Of a stretch of 11,996 bases of DNA, positions 7,977 to 11,996 are shown in pieces. Below the pieces are notes generated by a model that was given only the letters and a program-made list of their open reading frames with translations, had not been told where the DNA came from and ran no database searches. The translations under genes were made by a program, and so were the position numbers. This DNA is from Prolixibacteraceae bacterium (GTDB lineage: Bacteria; Bacteroidota; Bacteroidia; Bacteroidales; Prolixibacteraceae): positions 1 to 11,996 of the forward strand of contig JAEUSS010000603.1 in assembly GCA_016788685.1 (NCBI GenBank). Reading direction: 5' to 3'. How positions within the stretch are numbered: the stretch's first letter is position 1; each line of letters opens with the position of its first letter.

Positions 7977-9629
7977 ATGCAACTACTTGATTATACGCTT
8001 GGTGAATTACTGGAAAAGTATGCCCTTGAGTCACCGGATCGCGAATTTATGGTTTATGCCGACCGTAATTTACGGTTTACCTACTCACAATTTAACGAAA
8101 GGGTTGACCAACTGGCCAAAGGGTTACTGTACATTGGCGTCAGGTCCGGCGATAAAGTAGGAATCTGGGCAAACAATGTGCCCGACTGGCTCACCTTCAT
8201 GTTTGCCACTGCCAAAATCGGGGCTGTTCTGGTTACCATCAACACCAATTACAAATCGGCTGAACTCGAATATCTTCTTCAAAATGCAGACATACACACA
8301 CTTTGTATGGTCGATGGATTTCGCGACAGCGACTATGTGAACATGATTTTTGATTTGGTTCCGGAGTTAAAAAACAGCCAGCGCGGCAACCTCAAAAGCG
8401 AAAAATTTCCGGAGCTTAAAAATGTCATCTTCATCGGGCCGCAGAAGCACCGGGGCATGTTTAATACAGCCGAACTCATTTTGCTTGGCAGCCACATCGA
8501 TGATATGGAGCTGGAGCTGATCAAAGAAACCATCAGCTGCCACGATGTCGTCAACATGCAATACACCTCCGGAACAACCGGATTCCCGAAAGGCGTAATG
8601 CTGACCCATCACAACATTCTGAACAACGGATATGCCGCCGGCGAATGCATGCGGTTTACACACCACGAACGCCTTTTGGTTTGCGTGCCGATGTTTCACT
8701 GTTTCGGCTGTGTTTTGGCCCTTTGCTCGGTAATTACCCACGGCAGCACCATGGTGATGGTCGAAAATTTCGATCCTTTAATGGTAATGGCTTCCATCGA
8801 AAAAGAAAAATGTACAGCCATGCATGGAGTGCCAACCATGTTTATCGCCGTGCTCAACCACCCGATGTTTAACATGTTTGATTTCAGTTCGCTGCGTACC
8901 GGAATCATGGCGGGCTCACTCTGCCCTATCGAAACAATGAACCAGGTGATGCAGAAAATGAACATGAAGGACATCATCATCGTTTACGGTTTGACTGAAA
9001 CCTCGCCGGGCATGACTGCCACCCGGTCACACAATTCGCCGGAAGTGCGTGCAACTACCGTAGGTTTCGAATTCCCCAATGTCGAAGTTAAAATCGTAAA
9101 CCCCGACACCGGAGAGGATTGTCCGGCAGGTGAACAGGGCGAAATTTGCTGCCGGGGTTACAACCTGATGAAAGGTTATTATAAAAATCCGGAAGCTACT
9201 GCCAAAGCTATCGACAATGACGGCTGGCTGCACTCGGGCGATCTGGCAGTAAAAACTCAGGACGGATTTTACCGGATCACCGGAAGAATTAAAGACATGA
9301 TCATCCGCGGCGGAGAAAACATCTACCCGCGGGAAATTGAAAACTTCATATACAACATGCCTGAAGTGGAGGCTGTTGAAGTAGTCGGTGTTCCGAGTAA
9401 GAAATACGGAGAACAGGTCGGTGCTTTTGTCAAACTGAAAGCTGACATGCAACTGAAAGAAGAAGATGTTCAGGAATTCTGCCGGGGAAAGATTGCCCGG
9501 TATAAAATACCCAAATTCATCTTCTTTGTTTCCGAATTTCCGATGACCGCCAGTGGTAAAATCCAGAAATACAAACTTCGGGACCTGAGCCTCGAACTGC
9601 TTGCAAAAAAAGGAATTGAAGTAATTTAA
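7977..9629 (+). CDS. Acyl-CoA ligase (AMP-forming), fatty-acid type
   Basis: The 550-residue protein has every core motif of the ANL superfamily: P-loop [11 protein letters not shown] (196-206), YGLTETSP (337-344), GWLHSGD (416-422), the hinge [16 protein letters not shown] (436-451) and the catalytic lysine K528 in TASGKIQK. Such enzymes make an acyl-adenylate from ATP and then the CoA thioester. VPMFHCFG (237-244) and MHGVPTMF (282-289) resemble the medium-chain ACSF2/fatty-acyl-CoA ligase branch rather than acetyl-CoA synthetase. Chain length cannot be set from sequence. No membrane segment or signal is visible, so it is cytosolic. It is the second gene of the regulator operon, and a hairpin at 9643-9683 follows it. 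Confidence 0.95.
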   Translation: MQLLDYTLGELLEKYALESPDREFMVYADRNLRFTYSQFNERVDQLAKGLLYIGVRSGDKVGIWANNVPDWLTFMFATAKIGAVLVTINTNYKSAELEYLLQNADIHTLCMVDGFRDSDYVNMIFDLVPELKNSQRGNLKSEKFPELKNVIFIGPQKHRGMFNTAELILLGSHIDDMELELIKETISCHDVVNMQYTSGTTGFPKGVMLTHHNILNNGYAAGECMRFTHHERLLVCVPMFHCFGCVLALCSVITHGSTMVMVENFDPLMVMASIEKEKCTAMHGVPTMFIAVLNHPMFNMFDFSSLRTGIMAGSLCPIETMNQVMQKMNMKDIIIVYGLTETSPGMTATRSHNSPEVRATTVGFEFPNVEVKIVNPDTGEDCPAGEQGEICCRGYNLMKGYYKNPEATAKAIDNDGWLHSGDLAVKTQDGFYRITGRIKDMIIRGGENIYPREIENFIYNMPEVEAVEVVGVPSKKYGEQVGAFVKLKADMQLKEEDVQEFCRGKIARYKIPKFIFFVSEFPMTASGKIQKYKLRDLSLELLAKKGIEVI

Positions 9630-9642
9630 GACCTGAGATAAA

Positions 9643-9683
9643 GGTATATTTCAGGATAATTTTTTCTTATCCTGAAATATACC
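9643..9683. terminator. Perfect 17-bp hairpin between convergent genes, probable bidirectional terminator
   Basis: GGTATATTTCAGGATAA (9643-9659) and its exact complement TTATCCTGAAATATACC (9667-9683) flank the 7-nt loop TTTTTTC. Its place, 13 nt after the ligase stop and 29 nt before the convergent gene's end, is where a terminator is expected. Unusually, the T run is in the loop rather than after the stem, and no T tract follows on either strand. It may act mainly as a 3'-end stabilising structure, or be a small mobile repeat. Confidence 0.6.
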
Positions 9684-9695
9684 GGTTCAAAATTT

Positions 9696-9719
9696 AAAAT
9701 AGTCGCCCGTCACTATTTT
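9696..9719 (-). terminator. Weak hairpin overlapping the stop of the toroid lipoprotein gene
   Basis: AAAATAGT (9696-9703) and ACTATTTT (9712-9719) form an 8-bp AT-rich stem around an 8-nt loop; the minus-strand stop codon lies in one arm. Downstream on the minus strand comes AAATTTTG. It may help terminate the minus-strand gene, but the stem is weak. Confidence 0.3.
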
Positions 9720-10864
9720 CTCCAGAATTTATCCGCTTCAGGAATTTGTTTTGAGTAGCCCAGCTCCAAAGGATCAAACCGCAGCATTCCGAATAAATAC
9801 CAAACCGTTGCCGCAACTGCGGGGTTGGTATCGGCCCCCGACCATAACTCTTCGCCGCCGTAGGAGGTGCCTGGATTTGATACATACGGCAATGCATATG
9901 CCCCGGCAAATCCCGGGCTAGGAATGAGGTTCTTTTCCATCTCCTGAAGATATTTTCTTGCTTTTCGTTCCTTTTTTGCCTTAGTCCAGGCCACCGCCAT
10001 CTGCCCCGTCCCTTCGAACCAAACGGCATCCCGATCTTCATCAAAACAATATCCGGTAACTTGCTTTTGAGTTTTGGTTGATGTCTGTGTCGTTAAAAAC
10101 CTGTTGGCCTTATTAAGTATCGCAAGCGGATAATCTTCGAAAAGGCAATATCCCCACGAGTGTAAGTCGAGCGCGTACTTATACCTGGGGTTTTCAACCC
10201 AGGCAATCAGCAACTTATCCCGTCGATCCCACCGTACGGTCTTAAAATGAGCCAGAAGCTTCTGATGAAATGCGGTATATCCCGGAATCGCATTAAAAGC
10301 ATCCATATTGCCTTCTGCAATCTTCGAGATTTTTTTTCCATTGGCGTCATAACCGCCCCAAAGACCGCCATCCGAATCTTGCAACGAAAGAATCCAGTTG
10401 GTCAACGCATTTGTCAGCTTTTGATATTTCTGATTATTGGCCAAATGATGATAATTATTCAGGGCAATGAGCAACCAGGCATTATCACCCAGCCACCGAT
10501 GCGGGCGGTTCTCTACCGGAACTCCGTCAATTGTCCTCATTTGGGCAAAACCACCCGGATGCTGAAAAAATTCCTCTTCTAATTTCCCTTCAAAAAAATT
10601 GAATATTTTTTCTGCTTTATCAAAATCACCATACGATATAAAAGTGAGAGCGGCCAGGGCGTTGTCATAAGTAGAGACATACCTCCCTCCCTCGCTGCTA
10701 AGAAGTAACCCATTGGTATGCTGCATATTGTCCAGCCACACATATACCGAGTCGACTTTTACTCCGGGTAACGACGATTTGCTTAAACCGTCTTTACTAC
10801 AACCTGAAACAAAAAAAACAAACCCCAAAAAAGAGGCAAAAGACTTGATAACGGACCTTTTCAT
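9713..10864 (-). CDS. Lipoprotein with probable (alpha/alpha) toroid, glycosidase-like fold
   Basis: The 383-residue product starts with a lipoprotein signal (MKRSVIKSFASFLGFVFFVSGC), with Cys22 as the lipid anchor, so it should face the periplasm or cell surface. The body shows repeated helix pairs joined by Gly/Asp/Trp-rich turns: STYDNALAAL (64-73), RWLGDNAWLLIAL (123-135), LQDSDGGLWGGYD (161-173), AEGNMDAFNA (183-192), WFEGTGQMAVA (282-292) and NPAVAATVWYLFG (347-359). This pattern is typical of six-hairpin glycosidases and related polysaccharide-active enzymes. No specific family is recognised and no catalytic pair can be assigned, though the conserved-looking D67, D127 and E284 are candidates. 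It is divergent from a response-regulator gene, which might indicate a shared envelope polysaccharide role (inference). Confidence 0.85.
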   Translation of the reverse strand: MKRSVIKSFASFLGFVFFVSGCSKDGLSKSSLPGVKVDSVYVWLDNMQHTNGLLLSSEGGRYVSTYDNALAALTFISYGDFDKAEKIFNFFEGKLEEEFFQHPGGFAQMRTIDGVPVENRPHRWLGDNAWLLIALNNYHHLANNQKYQKLTNALTNWILSLQDSDGGLWGGYDANGKKISKIAEGNMDAFNAIPGYTAFHQKLLAHFKTVRWDRRDKLLIAWVENPRYKYALDLHSWGYCLFEDYPLAILNKANRFLTTQTSTKTQKQVTGYCFDEDRDAVWFEGTGQMAVAWTKAKKERKARKYLQEMEKNLIPSPGFAGAYALPYVSNPGTSYGGEELWSGADTNPAVAATVWYLFGMLRFDPLELGYSKQIPEADKFWRK

Positions 10865-10978
10865 ATTCTACAAAACAAAAAATATTTTAGAATTTTTCAA
10901 TAAATGTTAAACGATTTCGTCTGATAATTGTTTTGTTTCCATAAGATGAATTTATAGTCAGTTAAGACGAAGCGAAAC

Positions 10979-11007
10979 GTTTAATTATTGCCCTAAAATA
11001 ATTAAAC
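10979..11007. promoter_or_regulatory. AT-rich inverted repeat in a divergent intergenic region
   Basis: GTTTAATTATT (10979-10989) and AATAATTAAAC (10997-11007) are exact complements around the 7-nt spacer GCCCTAA. The repeat is centred between two divergent genes, the usual place for an operator, and has no T tract as a terminator would. The intergenic region (10865-11115) is AT-rich and no clear promoter pair or other gene was seen in it. Confidence 0.4.
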
Positions 11008-11115
11008 AATTAAATAGGTTTTCGTATATTGTGACCATCTGTTGTCAGAGTATTAAATCATTACGGGAACAGATTAAATAAAGTAAAAACCGGAAACTAA
11101 TAAAAAGAAGTGCTG

Positions 11116-11484
11116 ATGAAACGAATCATGGTGGCGGAAGATAACAAGCTGATTTTAGAAACCATTTACCACAGCCTGACCCGCGAAGGCTACGAAATAA
11201 TTAAAGCTGCTGATGGGAAAGAATGCCTGCGTCTACTCGAAGACACTGATGTTGACCTGGTTATAACCGACTTATATATGCCCTGCATAAACGGACATGA
11301 AGTTATCTCGACCCTGCGCGACGAACGAAAAAAAACGACTCCGATACTTGTTCTTTCGGCGGCGGGAGCTGAAGAAAATGTTCTGAAGGCTTTTGACTTG
11401 GGAGCCGATGACTTTATGGTTAAACCCTTTAGCCTTGTGGAATTAAATGTCCGTGTACGAAAATTAATTGCAGGACGAAAATAA
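11116..11484 (+). CDS. Single-domain response regulator (CheY-like receiver)
   Basis: The 122-residue product is a complete receiver domain without an output domain. The acidic pair is E8-D9, the phosphorylation site is D52 in VITDLYMP, the switch Ser is S81 in LVLSAAG and the conserved lysine is K103 in MVKPFS. It must act by binding a partner protein, or as a phosphorelay shuttle; no kinase is in view. The ATG at 11116 is preferred because AAGAAG lies 5 nt upstream and the product begins directly with the receiver's first strand; a GTG at 11110 is in frame two codons earlier. The next gene begins 41 bp downstream, so an operon is likely. Confidence 0.93.
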   Translation: MKRIMVAEDNKLILETIYHSLTREGYEIIKAADGKECLRLLEDTDVDLVITDLYMPCINGHEVISTLRDERKKTTPILVLSAAGAEENVLKAFDLGADDFMVKPFSLVELNVRVRKLIAGRK

Positions 11485-11525
11485 AGACGGAGAATCCAAT
11501 CACACAATTTACCAAACAGTAATCC

Positions 11526-11996
11526 ATGGTATCAAAAAACCCTAAGCCTGTGAAATTAAACATCTACGCTGTAAGTCTGATTTGTGCATTCAGTTTATTG
11601 TTCGCCGCCAACAGTAGCGGATCTCAATATTATGCCGATCAAACAGCAGCACCCGGAAACCCCGAAGATTTCCGCTCCGCTCCCGGGGATGCTGAAAACG
11701 TGAAACTGGCAAACGAGAGCATTGCAGTTTCACCGCATTTGCTGGCTATGGTTTCCGAAAATCAGGAGCAAATTACTGAGCGTAAAACGGAGCAGCATCC
11801 GGCATTACCTGAGCAAAACGAAGAGACATCTGAGACATTCGAAAAGCCCAAAAAAGTGATCGATGCTTTTATTCTTTGGATTTACGGCAAAAAGGAATTG
11901 CTCGAGCTGAAAAGAGACCTGATCAGCTACGCCCCGAGCTTCCCTCAATTTGCCCGTAAATACTATATCCTGCTCATCGAAAGAACATACGACCAT
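11526..11996 (+). CDS. Exported or membrane-anchored protein, N-terminal part only (cut by right edge)
   Basis: A frame opens with ATG at 11526 and remains open for 157 codons to the window end. Residues 8-30 (PVKLNIYAVSLICAFSLLFAANS) look like a signal peptide or N-terminal anchor. A long, low-complexity polar linker rich in Glu, Pro and Ala follows (about 33-107), then a hydrophobic/basic segment from about residue 110 (KKVIDAFILWIYGKKELLELKR, helical) that may begin a folded domain. I do not recognise the family. It is 41 bp downstream of a response regulator and probably cotranscribed. Frame opening over 471 bp, the signal sequence and normal codon use support it as real. Confidence 0.75.
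   Translation, partial: MVSKNPKPVKLNIYAVSLICAFSLLFAANSSGSQYYADQTAAPGNPEDFRSAPGDAENVKLANESIAVSPHLLAMVSENQEQITERKTEQHPALPEQNEETSETFEKPKKVIDAFILWIYGKKELLELKRDLISYAPSFPQFARKYYILLIERTYDH

Noticed and set aside
8333..9452. Minus-strand frames opposite the acyl-CoA ligase gene (8333-8566, 8367-8741, 8696-8980, 9027-9452)
   Set aside because: They are antisense to a gene with every ANL-superfamily motif and have no start signals or recognisable content.
11190..11507. Minus-strand frame opposite the response regulator
   Set aside because: It is an antisense shadow of a complete receiver domain.

Overview
The window looks like a stretch of chromosome from a member of the Bacteroidota, most likely an anaerobic or facultative member of the Bacteroidia (something like the Marinilabiliales/Prolixibacteraceae; this rank is inference). 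The reasons are several matches to the Bacteroidota promoter pattern (TTTG about 19 nt upstream of TAnnTTTG), few Shine-Dalgarno sites, lipoprotein signals of Bacteroidota type, a DUF6452/DUF6048 pair that I know only from Bacteroidota, and an [FeFe]-hydrogenase maturase. No rRNA, tRNA, CRISPR array, transposase or phage gene was seen. It is mostly ordinary chromosomal content with a few poorly characterised genes.

Layout, left to right. (1) On the minus strand, lepA (elongation factor 4) is followed by a rho-independent terminator and then by the start of a lipoprotein gene that runs off the left edge. (2) Divergent from lepA, on the plus strand, are a small lipoprotein (DUF6452-like) and an outer-membrane beta-barrel candidate (DUF6048-like) whose frames overlap by 50 bp, then a Tat-exported aldo/keto reductase that ends at a strong bidirectional terminator. 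(3) On the minus strand there is a 64-residue secreted Lys/Cys-rich peptide with a near-consensus promoter, then hydG, the tyrosine lyase for [FeFe]-hydrogenase cofactor assembly, without hydE, hydF or a hydrogenase in view. (4) Divergent from hydG is a seven-helix membrane protein of PQ-loop-like organisation. (5) A plus-strand operon holds an XRE-cupin regulator and a fatty-acid-type acyl-CoA ligase. It is driven by a consensus promoter whose -7 element overlaps an inverted repeat. (6) A perfect 17-bp hairpin lies between this operon and a convergent minus-strand lipoprotein with a probable (alpha/alpha) toroid, glycosidase-like fold. (7) At the right edge, divergent from that lipoprotein, are a single-domain response regulator and the start of an exported or membrane-anchored protein cut by the window end.

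The functional links supported here are the regulator-ligase operon (probably fatty-acid or acyl-CoA responsive) and the DUF6452/DUF6048 envelope pair. The response regulator with its partial downstream gene may be the start of a longer operon. The most original items are the small Lys/Cys secreted peptide with its internal duplication, the overlapping envelope gene pair, the likely operator in the XRE-cupin promoter, and the unusual U-in-loop hairpin at 9643-9683.
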